This document shows positions 1 through 11,079 of a stretch of DNA of 64,000 bases, in pieces. The stretch's first letter is position 1; each line of letters starts with the position of its first letter. A model generated the notes under the pieces. It searched no databases. It was not told the DNA's origin and saw only the letters and a list, made by a program, of their open reading frames with translations. This stretch comes from Nilaparvata lugens. Its lineage: Eukaryota > Arthropoda > Insecta > Hemiptera > Delphacidae. The stretch lies in the NCBI RefSeq assembly GCF_014356525.2, contig NC_052511.1, forward strand, positions 10,102,189-10,166,188, given 5' to 3'. A program made the position numbers and the translations under genes.

Positions 1-150
1 CTCACGGGGGGGGAGAAGATTGGGAGGAAGAGAAAGGAAGGAGAGAGGACCCAGGAAGAGAGCAAAACGAAGGAAGGACACGTGAACAGAAAACAGAAGA
101 GAGAAAAAAGAGAGAAAAAACAAGGCGAGACCACAAAAGAGGTACGAGGA
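1..150. other. purine-rich low-complexity stretch
   Basis: Almost pure G/A on the + strand (gagaggaag-type runs), grading into ordinary AT-rich sequence. No frame or motif of note. It may be the end of a GA-rich repeat that begins outside the window. Confidence 0.6.
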
Positions 151-273
151 TTTATGGGACTGTAAGCAAGTGATAAATCTCCATACTTCCAAGTTGTTCG
201 GTTGTAATGTCTTGAAGAAGAGAAATATTGGTGTGGCGACGGGATGTGTACAGTACTCACTCCCAAACGCGCT

Positions 274-831
274 CACCATTATCTGATCCAACGTCCGCCT
301 AGCTGGCGTGAAGCTCCAACCTCTGGATTCCAGATGTATTTCGCTACACAAAACTTTGAATTTGAGTGAAAATGTATGAAAAATGTGAAATAATTATTGA
401 AAATCAAGACTAGGAATTATTAAAATCAAATGTGTAGAATTTGGCAACATAATGTGTGTCACCATTATCTGATGCAACGTCCACCTAGCTGGCGTGAAGC
501 TCCAACCTCTGGATTCCACATGAATTTCGCTGCACAAAACTTTGAATTTGAGTGAAAATGTATGAAAAATTTAAAATAATTATTGAAAATCAAGACTAGG
601 AATTATTAAAATCAACTGTGTAGAATTTGGCAACATAATGTGTGTCACCATTATCTGATCCAACGTCCGCCTAGCTGGCGTGAAGCTCCAACCTCTGGAT
701 TCCACATGAATTTCGCTGCACAAAACTTTGAATTTGAGTGAAAATGTATGAAAAATTTGAAATAAATTATTGAAAATCAAGACTAGGAATTATTAAAATT
801 AACTGTGTAGAATTTGACAACATATGTGTGT
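274..831. repeat. 186-bp tandem repeat, 3 copies
   Basis: The motif caccattatctgat recurs at 274, 460 and 646, giving a unit of exactly 186 bp three times. Each unit carries a GC-richer half (about 274-340 in copy 1) and an AT-rich half. Copies differ by a few substitutions and one or two indels. The right edge runs into a sequence (about 820-900) also found diverged at about 10200-10270 and 38320-38400, so the array seems to be an amplified part of a dispersed inverted-repeat element. The open frame at 580-780 (-) is only this repeat. Confidence 0.9.
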
Positions 832-2644
832 TTTTATTCAATTATGGAACGGTTCTACAATATTGACAATGACTCAGTCGTATTTGAAAATTAATAGGTA
901 ATAAAACTTCTAATTTCGTTGCCGATGTATGCAAACTTAAAAGTCGTATATGCAACATTTGAGTAGCGAAGTTTGCTGCAAGAAGCTTTGGATTTGGGTT
1001 CAAATTTGTGAAGAGTGTACAAAAATTTGCAGGTGAACAGAACCAAGTGATGCATACAATTATTCTATGAAGAATTGTTGGAATTTGTAGTCTGAAAAAA
1101 AATCAACAGAGAAAATATATGAAATCATACAATAAGAATAGTAACTACTTTATCTTCATGATGAAAGCTTTCTTGTTTCCTTGTTCATCAACTCATAGTC
1201 AATTTTTTGTAGATTGATGAACTTCTAGTAAAGAAAAAGAAATAATGTTTCAGATAGTAATGTTTCTACCAAAACTTTGAAGAATGGGTTTGTGGATTAA
1301 AATTTATAATGAAAGTGATATAGAACAATGGATGTACATACACGATATCATGAAAAATGGCATATTTTTTACAGAGAACAGAAAGTTAGCTTGAATCTGA
1401 TGAGGACTAGAAGCAAGAATGAAACAAAGATGTCTGAGTATCAAGTTATAAGACTTTAATTAGAGTCTATTCCAGACTGAATAATTAGTTCATTGTTAAA
1501 AGATAGTTAATACTCTAATCAGTTCTTGTTGGGAGAATAATAGGATGAATGAATAATATTTGAACAGTAACCGTGAAAAATGAAAAAATTTGAATAGTAA
1601 ATTACTTGAAAATAATGGCAACTCAAAATAGTGAGAACTTCATTGCCTAGTCGTGCAAAAATCAGAAGCTATCATTAGACTATGAAGTCAAAGACCTGTG
1701 ATCAATCATGGATGTTCATTAATGAATAGGCAACTATTCAAATTAGGAAGATGTTTTCTTTGTGAAACGAGGGAAACCAATTCCAGCAAGCAAAAGTCAC
1801 GAACGGGTCGAACAAAATAGAGGAGAAAATCGCTCAGCTCATTCGGTTCTGCATCTCTTTTCTTCCTCCATCCTACACCAGTTTTCTGTCCTCGTCTTTT
1901 GCGTGATACGTTTTGATGAAATGCTTTGGGCACGATTTTGCATTGATTTTATCGCTTGAAATTTTCCCCGCTTTTCTAACCGTTGTTGTTTTTCGTCTTT
2001 GTACAAAAACGATTGGAATCGACGGGAGAGACGCGGACGAACGAAATTAAGGCGTAGACGTAATCGGCAATTTTCATTCTGGATGATGATACGCTATTCA
2101 TCAGACGAAGGGAGTAAATTGATGATGATAAGCGGTTGGCGAAACAAGATCGAACCGTTTCAACATGGAGAAGACTCCTTCCTATGAAGACTTCAGACTT
2201 CTTCCTCCACGGTAATGGCCGCGTGGTATCTGTGTCTTTAATTTGAAAACTACCGTGGCGTAGAACCCTGGAATCTCAGCACGATCATGGCTAACGAATT
2301 AAGGACAGATAACCCCGTCCCCCGTCCTAGATAAGCTGCCAATCGTGTTGAAAGGTTCTAGCCAATACTGATCGATCGCTTCAAATATGAAAAGTAGATG
2401 TTAGTCTGTTCCAACTGTATAATCGGGGTTCGAAGTTGATGGGATTGTGTAGATTTACTACGATTTCGAAAGATGGGTGAGTTGCTGTTGTTTGATGATT
2501 CTGTTTCTTCAAACAAAGGAGACATGAACACAATATAAACACATGAACACAATACGATAGATGATTTATGATTCCAGAAATTTTTACTATTATTCTGTTA
2601 CTATTATTATTACTTTTATTCTGTATTATGTTTTGTTTGTGAAA
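832..2644. other. no gene seen; unique AT-rich DNA with a less AT-rich patch
   Basis: I see no recognisable protein, RNA gene or repeat array. The part at about 1760-2340 is less AT-rich, with short frames on both strands (1706-1933 -, 1762-1959 +, 1999-2187 +) that show no family motif and are compositionally simple. Confidence 0.5.
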
Positions 2645-2655
2645 TAAATGAATTG

Positions 2656-2935
2656 ACTGATTGATTGATTGATTTATTATTTATTTATTTATCTATTTAT
2701 ACATTGATGCATACAATATCATTCTCAACGATTAATGATTGGGGAAGGAACAACAGGCTTAAAGCCCAAAACTGTTTCTTTCCCAAATTTAGATAGAAAT
2801 TGTCCAAAAGCAGGTCATGTTCACACTTCATGATTTTTGTTCAATTTTGAGTCCAAAATTTTTATAAACGAGGGATTTATAATCTACAAATGTTGAAACC
2901 CAAATTAAATAAGAATACTTCACTAAATCATCACT
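2656..2935 (-). repeat. family G SINE-like element, copy G1
   Basis: Read on the - strand it ends in an (AATA)n-type tail (2656-2700) preceded by the family core GGGAAAGAAAC...GGGCTTTAAGCC...CCTTCCCC (2730-2790). The 5' part matches the copy at 43830-44055 in detail, including the stretch ending ATCATGAAGTG, so these two form a subfamily. There is no coding capacity. The 3' repeat tail is typical of non-LTR-mobilised elements. Confidence 0.75.
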
Positions 2936-3189
2936 GATAACTGAAAAATACTGTATTAATAAATAATTGAACACTTTAAAACTTGAAAAGAAACTCACTC
3001 CTAAAACAACTGCTGTTGTTCATGTTTGTTTGATTTATTTGATTATTCTGTTCTTTGAAACAAAGGAAAAGTGTAATTTGGTATAAAATAGAATAAATTA
3101 TTCAAGATTCTTATTTCTTGGTAACAAATTATAAAGATTCACTTGATATCTGTCAGACTTTTTTCTATTTGCTATAGATTCAGAAAATT

Positions 3190-3720
3190 CCTTACGTTTT
3201 GTAAATATTTTTTAATTGAAAAATCCCTGAAGAAATAAATTAGGAAAACAAATACCCTCGAATTAGTACATTCAAGGGACTACTCAAAAAATGTACTATT
3301 ACGGAGTCTGTAGTGAATCGAGGTGTAATATTATTTATTTATTCATTTATAGACAATAGATACGTTTTGTTTATAAATATGTTTTATTCAAAAACCCTGT
3401 GGAAATAAATAAGGAAAACAGGAGACCCTCGAATTAGTACATTTCAAAGGACTACTCAGAAAATGCACTATTAACGGAGTCTGTAGTGGATCGAGGTGTA
3501 ATATTATTTATTTATTCATTTATAGACAATAGATACGTTTTGTTTATAAATATGTTTTATTCAAAATCCCTGTAGAAATAAATAAGGATAACAGGAGACC
3601 CTCGAATTAGTACATTTCAAGGGAATACTCGAAAAATGTACTACTGTATTAAGAGTTCTGTACCGGATCTGGGTCTACTAATTAATCATTTATTTATTCA
3701 TAGACAATAGATACAATCCT
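3190..3720. repeat. 171-173 bp tandem repeat, 3 copies, with family G tail sequence inside
   Basis: The word ccctcgaattagtaca recurs at 3255, 3426 and 3599. Each unit contains an (ATTT)n stretch, and a fourth degraded piece lies at 3940-4005. The right-hand end (3690-3770) continues into a family G core (aggcattcgcccaaagctg). The array therefore looks like amplification of a G element tail plus its flank. Confidence 0.85.
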
Positions 3721-3798
3721 GTTGTAAACAGCAGGCATTCGCCCAAAGCTGATTTCAACCTTAATTTGGGATAAAAAGTTCAGAGGTTATGTGGAATT

Positions 3799-3907
3799 GG
3801 AAAACAAGGATATTGTCAAATTTCAATAAAAAGTGAAATTTGACAATATCCTTGTTTTCTTATGATGGAGAGATTTCACAACATCACCATCAATTCTACT
3901 AATTCTA
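3799..3907. mobile_element. small fold-back insertion with 12-bp direct repeats
   Basis: A perfect 26-bp inverted repeat (3800-3825 with 3834-3859, 8-nt loop) is followed on the right only by about 48 bp of unpaired tail. The whole is bounded by the same 12 bp, ttatgtggaatt, at 3787-3798 and 3908-3919. This is the expected picture of an inserted 109-bp element with a target duplication. No copy of this exact sequence is seen elsewhere in the window. Confidence 0.65.
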
Positions 3908-4239
3908 TTATGTGGAATTCATGATTTACTAGGTATATGGACTTTCAAGGGACTACAGAAAATGTACTATAAAGGAGTGTGCTATATCGAGGTTCCACCA
4001 TATATCTTCACAATTCTGATTATGAAGATTATTTTCATTAGAAGGTTTCCCTGGTAGAATGAAGACACAATTATGTTATTTATTTATTCATCATCTACAA
4101 TCAACTTACGGACAAAGAAACAGACTACAGTCCAAAACTTCTTTTCATCCCAATTTCATGAAATAAATTGTCCAAATAAAGGTTGTGTGCGACTTATCAA
4201 TTCTTCACTAACTTCTTCCACATTGAAACACAACACAAA

Positions 4240-4460
4240 CACTAAAGTAAATTCGTATGGCTTTTGTTGGTGGGGAGTCCCTTTCGGGAAGGTCCCACCG
4301 CCTGAATATATAATTTAAGCCGTCAATGGGCCTTACGACTGTCATACTTCAGCCGGGTCCGACAGTTTAACGTGCCCATCCGATAACACGGGAGTGATCT
4401 GGTTAAAAAACTTTTGGTTGTGAGAGGGTTTGAACCCGGGATTTCTATGCTGCTACAAAA
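4240..4460 (-). repeat. tRNA-like SINE remnant, family K copy 1
   Basis: On the - strand the right-hand end carries GGGTTCAAACCC (within 4426-4440), a good match to a pol III B box. The rest continues through a conserved block (acgtgcccatccgataacac region, 4360-4395) to a 3' part at about 4255-4300. The same body recurs at 57225-57375, and part of it at 20195-20310. I infer a tRNA-derived SINE. The A box is not convincing. Confidence 0.55.
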
Positions 4461-4639
4461 ACACTAGAAACAATTATAAAAAATTATCTTTAATACTGTA
4501 CTCAAATAGTTTCATTCATACAAAACTTCTATCTATTCACATGTTTTCTTTGACCTATGTTAAGATTTGAAGCCAAGTTGCGGTATTCTAACACGCAACA
4601 TAGCGTCTATTCATCATGTGGCAACATTTCAAACATTTT

Positions 4640-5340
4640 GCCAGCATTGAGCTAACAAGCCACCTGAGGTTACTACGGTCGGCTGGAAGACCGTACTGCA
4701 GGGATGTTCTGGTGAGTTTTAGGGGTAGGAATGGTAGCAGGTGTAATGGTGGGAGGGGCAGACGTTAGGGGTGTTATCCCATCTACCCTGTTTCTTCATC
4801 TCCAATCAACCATCTCTGTTCGCCTTGTTTCCATCCTGCACCAACACACAGGTGAACCTTGGGTTGGTTGCCTGGATTCCCTAGGGCTAGAGAACAGAAA
4901 CTCCAACGCTGACAAGCATGGGAAAAACTAATTTCACCCCGGCATGGATGAAAACATGTTACGTAATTAAGCAATACTCGCGCCGCCGCTTGTAACGAGA
5001 AACATGGGCCTCTGAGCTATTGTACAAAACAGTGTATGAACCACCCCTTCCCCCATTCTACAATTCCCACGGCAGTCCACCATTAACCTCCATAACAGTT
5101 TAGGGCAAAAAATAACCGGCCCTATTTATCGGATAGTGGTGTGAAGCCTGAACTGAACATTGTGTCCGAGCGACGAAAAACAAAACACTTTTATGACTCC
5201 CACAGTAGCTCAATGGAATTAATTTTCTCCTCATCCTGGAAACGCGGATGTCGGGATGTGATGGGGAGGAATGCTTGTGGATGCAGCAGATTCATTTGTT
5301 GCACTAATGGAAATAGGTTGCCAACAACCTGGAGATCCTA
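4640..5340. other. GC-richer, low-repeat island without a recognised gene
   Basis: Base composition is clearly less AT-rich than its neighbours and no internal repeats are visible. Frames at 4731-4931 (+), 4783-4974 (-) and 5141-5341 (+) overlap each other on both strands and show no domain. It could be a conserved regulatory segment or an old exon region; nothing here decides. Confidence 0.35.
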
Positions 5341-5344
5341 GACT

Positions 5345-6105
5345 TTCAAAGGTTGCTCATTTGGGTACTGAGAAAGTGGATATCAATAATTGTTTACTAA
5401 TATCGTCTTGACATTTTCCTGCATTTCTTCTCAAGTAGTAGATATTTATTCCTCGAGGTTTTACTCGTTTGAGAAAGTGGATATCAATAATTTATTCTCT
5501 TCAATGTTTGATCCATTACGAACTGCTTGTTGAATAATCACTTTTGAACAATTAATTACGACATAGCAGTCAGTTATTTATATAAATAAAAGCTATTAGC
5601 TTCTACTTTCATTAGTGTAGCGCTTTCGGACACTAGTGAGTGTTGATGAAGGGCCTAGTGTCCGAAAGCGCTACACTAATGTAAGTAGAAGCTAATAGCT
5701 TTTATTTATATAAATACCTGACTGCTATGTAGTAATTAATTGCTCAAAAGTGATTAATATCTTCTTGTCATTTTTCTGCATTTCTTCTCAAGAAGTAGAT
5801 ATTTATTCCTCCTCAAGTTAAAAATTGATTTTTTTACGATTTGTAAATACTGTATCAACAAGAACATAATTTTTAGATATGTAGCTACTAAGCCCTCCTC
5901 AAGTTGACAGGTGAATCTTTCAGGATCTGAAAATACTGTATTAACAAGATAATAATTTGGGGAGACTCAGGTTTCACTCGTTCGAGTACTGAGAGATTGA
6001 ATATCCATCTATGATTGATATTCTCTTGTAATGTTTCCCTAGTCTCTTCTGAACTTATTTGGACCTTCTCAAGTTATGGACTGTATATTTCAGGATATGA
6101 AGAAC
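5345..6105. repeat. diverged tandem repeats around a palindromic MITE
   Basis: Phrases such as tgcatttcttctcaag, agatatttattcctc and gagaaagtggatatcaataat recur through this stretch (for example at 5390-5490 and 5757-5820), with weaker copies towards 6050. The palindrome at 5535-5756 interrupts the series. Confidence 0.6.
5535..5756. mobile_element. near-perfect 222-bp palindrome (MITE)
   Basis: Arms 5535-5636 and 5655-5756 are 102 bp each, pair with about four mismatches and leave an 18-nt loop. The ends read TA-atcactttt...aaaagtgat-TA, so the element is flanked by TA on both sides, as in Tc1/mariner-type MITEs. The central arms contain the GC-richer word gtgtagcgctttcggacac. No coding capacity. 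Confidence 0.85.
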
Positions 6106-6109
6106 AGTA

Positions 6110-6438
6110 TATATTCTCAGTGCTCAGTTGATAGGGCTATAGAATAAACAATCAATCTAGATCGGATATTCTATGATAGTGGAAAGCCAGTTGATACAGT
6201 CCTAAACATCCTCCAATTAACCATTTAAATTCTGTCAATGATCAGTCAAATGATCCTCAAATATTACTGTGTTAACATGGGAATAATTTGAGTATCATTT
6301 GACGGATAATTGACAGAATTTCAATGGTTAATTGGAGGATGTTCAGGACTGTATCAACTGGCTTTCCACTACCATAGAATAACCGATCTAGATAGATTGT
6401 TTATTCTATGGCCCTATCAACTGAGCACTGAGAATATA
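6110..6438. mobile_element. 329-bp inverted-repeat MITE
   Basis: The arms are symmetric about 6274: tatattctcag at 6110 pairs with ctgagaatata ending at 6438, and ctcaaat at 6256 pairs with atttgag at 6286-6292. Arms are about 150 bp with modest divergence and a 23-nt spacer. TA flanks both ends. The 108-codon frame at 6310-6636 runs through one arm and is not a gene. Confidence 0.85.
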
Positions 6439-6936
6439 CATTTCTTGCACCACAAACTAAGCATTATCACATCCACACCCAACCCACATCTCCTTTATCA
6501 GAGGAGGAACCACCTAGAATCGACACACATCCAACGATTTCAGCTTGTTTTCTATGTAAACCCATGTCGCTTCTTACACCGACCGTACTACAGAATGCGA
6601 AGCTTTCATCTCAGGCTCTACAATTATTGTGGATAGTACAAAATAATAGGGCACAAAGTATAACAGGCTGAAAACAACGAGACTAGTATCTGGTCGCTGT
6701 ACACATGATATTAGTCAACAGTTACTTACATTCTCAAACGTGAACCGCTGTTTACGGCTGGTACACATGCTTCAAAACGCCGCTGGCTCACTTTAATGGC
6801 GTCAAATACATGTGGGTAAGATATAGATTATAATAACATGAGAAGCAAGTAGTGATTCACGGGATTGGTTGAGATGGTGCGACTGGAAACTGCTCCGAGG
6901 ATCAAAGCTGTGAGGGGAGTTTGTGCTCACTAAGTA
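6439..6936. other. unique sequence, nothing recognised
   Basis: No repeat array, palindrome or family motif was seen. There is a slightly GC-richer stretch at 6720-6800. Confidence 0.4.
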
Positions 6937-7460
6937 ACACCTCTACAACATTGGAAAAATTGGAGCATGATACTGGAGATTGGAGTAACTGAGTCCCATA
7001 ACATAAATCTCAAGTTACTTGACTTCTAAAAAATTGAAACTTCTTGATACATACACTCGGTTATTATATTAGTCGGGTACAATAAATTGAAGTAAATTAT
7101 AAAGGTTCCAAACACCTCTACAACATTGAAAAAATTGGACTACGATACTGGAGATTAGAGGAACTGGATCCCACAACATAAATCTCAAGTTACTTGACTT
7201 CTTAAAATTTGGGAGTTCTAGATACACGCACTCAGTTATTATATTAGCCGGGTACAATAAATTAAAGTTAATTATAAAGGTTCCAAACACCTCTACAACA
7301 TTGAAAAAAATGGAACATGATACTGGAGATTGATTGGAGTAACTGAGTCCCACAACATAAATCTCAAGTTACTTGACTTCTAAAAAATTGCAGCTTCTAG
7401 ATAAATGCATAAGGTCATTATATCAGCCGGGTACATTAAATTGAAGTTAATAATTATGAA
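6937..7460. repeat. 175-bp tandem repeat, 3 copies
   Basis: The motif acacctctacaacattg starts at 6937, 7112 and 7287, giving exactly 175 bp between copies. Copies are about 90 percent alike by eye. The third fades out at about 7460, just before a family A fold-back element. The frame at 7069-7353 (-) is the repeat read through. Confidence 0.9.
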
Positions 7461-7470
7461 GTTATTAATT

Positions 7471-7671
7471 TAAAAGACTTTAGAAATTGTTCAAAACCTC
7501 AGATGTTATGAAAGTAGTTCAGAAAGACCGGTTTCGGTTGTTACACCATTGTCAATCTCTGATAAACTGGTTTCTAACTATCAATAAAATCTGTGGTTTT
7601 TGACAATTTCTTAGTCTTTTTATTTAATATGAATAATTACCACAATATCAACTTCTCAACTACACAAAAAG
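7471..7671. mobile_element. family A fold-back element, copy A1
   Basis: Inverted arms carry the family signature gaaagaccggtttcggtt and its partner words attgtcaatctctgataaa and tgacaatttcttagtc. The one-sided tail that ends ctcaactacacaaaaa is on the right (ends 7671). The left end is eroded. A possible target duplication (gttattaattt against gtttattataat) is too degraded to rely on. Confidence 0.75.
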
Positions 7672-8391
7672 TTTATTATAATGGTTCCAAACCACATTTT
7701 TCGATGGGACTACTTGATAATATGATATTTTTTAATGGCATAATTGTTTAAAACTGATCGTTTCTTAGTGTCTTGAAGTAAACTAAGGATACTAGTGATT
7801 CTATAAAGAAGTTATTTGTAATATTTATTGCCAGTGACTTAAAAACAACGACAACTGAAGACGAATAATAACTGGCAAATTTGATACAATGTAGCATGAA
7901 TGAACAGTGTTCATAGACTACAAAATTGATAGAATTAATATCTTTATTAGATAGAATAATAGCATTTTGCTATTAGAAAAAACGACCAGCAGTCATATTT
8001 TACAATAAATGCATTGATTCACGCAAAAAGTTATTTAATAAGAAGTAGTTCGTGATAGAAAACAACATTGAGGATAAATAAAGCTTTGACAAATTATCCG
8101 CATGATAATAAATTATTGTACAATTTGGGAAAACGACAGGCTCACCCCAAAACTGTTTTACAATGTGTATTGGACTGATTGAAAAGTAAAATGTATAGAA
8201 TGTGCCTAATGAGTCGAAACATCTAGTGAGGAATAAAATAAAGTTGAAACAAGGTACTTGATTTTTTAAATTTTAATATAAACACGAGTATCTCTTACTA
8301 AGAAAGAGGATAATGTGACTAATAACCAATGTAACTGATTAATAATACTAAACTGTGATAGGGAAGTGTTTGAAATACGACCGTTAAGCCC
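7672..8391. other. AT-rich unique sequence with a weak family G core
   Basis: At 8131-8160 there is a weak match to the family G core (aaacgacaggctcaccccaaaactg, read on -). Otherwise nothing recognisable. Confidence 0.35.
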
Positions 8392-8563
8392 CGCACACAC
8401 ACATAGATTTTTGTTTGTACGATATTTTACCGTCCTTATGAATTCTATCAGATTAAATGGAACTTGACAAATATCATCTGTTTAAAATCATTTGTTTAAT
8501 CTAATAGAATTCATGAGGACGGCAAAATATCGTACAAACAAAAATCGATGTTTGTGTAACTAG
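8392..8563. mobile_element. family C palindromic MITE, copy C1
   Basis: Left arm gatttttgtttgtacgatat and its continuation pair with a right arm ending aacaaaaatcgatg. The inner arms carry gaattctat(c/t)agatt, also found in the copies at 32419-32646 and 51626-52170, so these belong to one family. No coding capacity. Confidence 0.75.
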
Positions 8564-9478
8564 CCTCAGAGACTTAAAGTAGAAGAGACTGAAGTACTTA
8601 AGGGAGCAGAGTAACTACCAGAATATCAGCTCGTATTAGGTTCAAACTCAAAAAATCAGTTCAATAAAATCTGACTCCATTTCATAGCACTGCTTCATTT
8701 CAACGAATTTTTCCCGTCCAACTTTTCAAACAATCTTCTCTCTCATTTCCTCTTCCGAACATATGAGACACTCCTCCAGTTCCACGATATGAAATAGCAA
8801 CATTCCATATCTCCCTTACTTTTTATTTCATCTCACAGTAATGCACTAAAGATGTAGCTGCTGGCTTTGTTATTGTCCCACATATATCCCTTTCACTCCA
8901 TTCTTCTCCTTGTCACTGGTATTGTCATTGTCCTGTACTCTCTCTATCTCCTATCACATTTTCACTCACTCTCGCACTTTTATTATTTGTATTATTTCTG
9001 TGTTAAGAGACGCGGACGGAAATCATATGAAATATTTGTATGGCTCTCTGGTATGGAAAAGTTGCAGAAGGAAATATGTGGAGGAAGCTGAGAGTGTTCT
9101 CAAGGAGTTTCCATGTGAGATATTTTTATTTTTAAGTTCGTGAAATAAATTTTCAATTTATTCACAATTCAAACTCCCGAACACTACTTTCAGAATAATA
9201 TAGAGAAATGAAGTTATATTATATCCTCGCATAGAAGGCAATATTTTTGACTTGAATATTCCAAATTTCAATGCTGGAGGAGGTTTTTTCTTATAAATGA
9301 CTTCATTTATGACTTGAATATTTCCAAATATCGATGCAGGAGAGAAAATATCTTTCAAGAAATATTTCTAGAGATATGTTCCAACTTATCCTCAAATAAC
9401 TCATATTGCTCCTTCAGGAACCGAAATATTTCCACTTTGATTGTACTATATATTCAAGCACATTCTATGAACCCTCCC
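8564..9478. other. unique AT-rich sequence with a small duplication
   Basis: A block beginning gacttgaatatt(t)ccaaat occurs at about 9250 and again at about 9312, a diverged direct repeat of about 60 bp. Frames at 8867-9091, 8910-9143, 9158-9358 and 9314-9499 overlap and show no family. Confidence 0.4.
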
Positions 9479-9695
9479 ATAGTGAGGTCCACGTTATAAT
9501 GACAGTATTTGATCAACTTTGGTTTTGCTAACCTTCTCTATCATTCGACAAAGCCGGTGGTACTATCCTTTTCTAGGTCCACAACGATGCCAATTATGTT
9601 TTTGACAGTGTAGAAATATAAATAATTTATGCAGAGAATCGGAATCACTATTATCCTATCTTTATCTACTGCCATTATAACGTGGACCTCACTAT
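9479..9695. mobile_element. TA-flanked MITE, family D
   Basis: Terminal inverted repeats atagtgaggtccacgttata (9479) and tataacgtggacctcactat (ending 9695) are nearly perfect over about 25 bp, enclosing about 165 bp of unrelated sequence. The TA at each tip suggests a Tc1/mariner-type non-autonomous element. The frame at 9541-9813 (-) crosses it by chance. Confidence 0.85.
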
Positions 9696-9844
9696 AGTAA
9701 AATATCAATTTATCAATTTTTAAACTGATGAATTTATGAGGCAAACAAAACAAGGGACCGAGTTGATGAGCAAGAATCAAACATATTCTATAAATCCCTT
9801 GATAAATGATCAATATTAAAAAATAATAATATTATGATGTAAAA

Positions 9845-9965
9845 AATAAAACAAAATAAAACTTGTAGCACCCTTTATTTATTAAGAAACTTAAAATTAT
9901 TAAACTTAATTTATTTTAAGTTTTTTAATAAATAAAGGGTGCTACAAGTTTTATTTTGTTTTATT
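9845..9965. mobile_element. 121-bp palindrome, family E
   Basis: Symmetric about 9905: ttgtagc at 9863-9869 pairs with gctacaa at 9941-9947. Arms are about 55 bp with a very short loop. The arm word acttgtag(c/t)accctttatt also occurs at about 53870 and 54115, inside a direct repeat, so the family is present there as half-elements. Confidence 0.85.
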
Positions 9966-10142
9966 AATTTAAAAGCAGCCCATTTCAATAAGTGTTTTAT
10001 TATGATGTATAATGTATGAAGGAAACCTAACAGTCAATGTAAACAAAATTGAATATTATATGATTCATAGTTCGTGAATTTATCCAACAATTTAGAGCAA
10101 GGAAATATCTGTTTCAATAGCATAAAACGCTTAAATGTTATG

Positions 10143-10272
10143 AAATAAAAACACATAATTATATATATTGTAAAATTCTTCACTTCTATTTGAAACTGGA
10201 CCATGGTTTTGTGACATTTTATTTCATTATTGAACGATTATACAACATTGACAGTGACCCAGTCGAATATTT
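10143..10272. repeat. dispersed repeat related to 820-900 and 38240-38400
   Basis: Shares aataaaaacaca, caaaattct(a/t)cacttc-like words and the phrase acattgacagtgac(c/t)c with the two other sites. It is probably an old inverted-repeat element. Boundaries are uncertain. Confidence 0.45.
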
Positions 10273-10295
10273 TTAAATGTTAATTGAAATAGCAT

Positions 10296-10576
10296 AAAGG
10301 TACGTACAGATTTACGCGCCGCGAACATGAGCAATTCACTTCTAATCAGCTGATGCCAAGCTTTTTATATCTGTATCTTACCATTTCTGTAAAAATACAG
10401 ATATAGTCAGCCTATAGGTGCATACAGATATACGCGCCGCGAACATGAGCAATTCACTTCTAATCGACTGATGCCAAGCTTTTTATATCAGTATCTTACC
10501 ATTTCTGTAAAAATACAGATATAGTCAGCTGATTAGAAGTCTCATGTTTGCGGCGCGCATATCTGTACGCACCTTA
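10296..10576. mobile_element. family F MITE with an internally duplicated arm
   Basis: The ends are aaggtacgtacag (10296) and ctgtacgcacctta (ending 10576), with the GC-rich tip acgcgccgcgaacatgagc. The left part is duplicated in tandem with a 118-bp offset (tip words near 10307 and 10425), while the right arm is single. The undamaged copy at 12658-12829 is only 172 bp. Confidence 0.85.
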
Positions 10577-11079
10577 AGAACTCGTAAAAGTACGTCAAAA
10601 AACCAGCTTCAAGTCCTGGATAGAGTTCAACGAATTAGCTTAGTCAAAGAAGAGTCCACTTGGGGAAAAATTGCAGGTTTGTGTATCTATTTGTGGAAAA
10701 TAATAAAATTTCACTTGGAAAACAGGGTTGGCCAGTAGAGTGAGATCGATGATTGCCTTTTGAGCAGAAATTTACGGTCGCTCCAGATGGCAGCACTGTT
10801 ATTAGAAGACGGCTGATAACAGCGGAGAATAGAGACGTTATCTTGCTCGACCAGCCCTCTCTATAGTGCTAGCCCTCTATACTACCATAACCCGTCTAAT
10901 CCAGTGGCAAAGCGTCTATGTAAGGAACAGTGTGGCCACTTGATATAGCGTGAGACAGCATGGCATGAAGCCTCAACATGCAAATCCACCACATAAAGAC
11001 TTCATTTTGGGCCGAGACAATAATTGCACTTAAGTGTTATAGATGAGGGGTGAAAAGGATTATTTTGTGTTCTTCCTCT
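10577..11079. other. unique sequence, nothing recognised
   Basis: GC is slightly raised at 10750-10900. No repeat and no protein signal. Confidence 0.4.
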
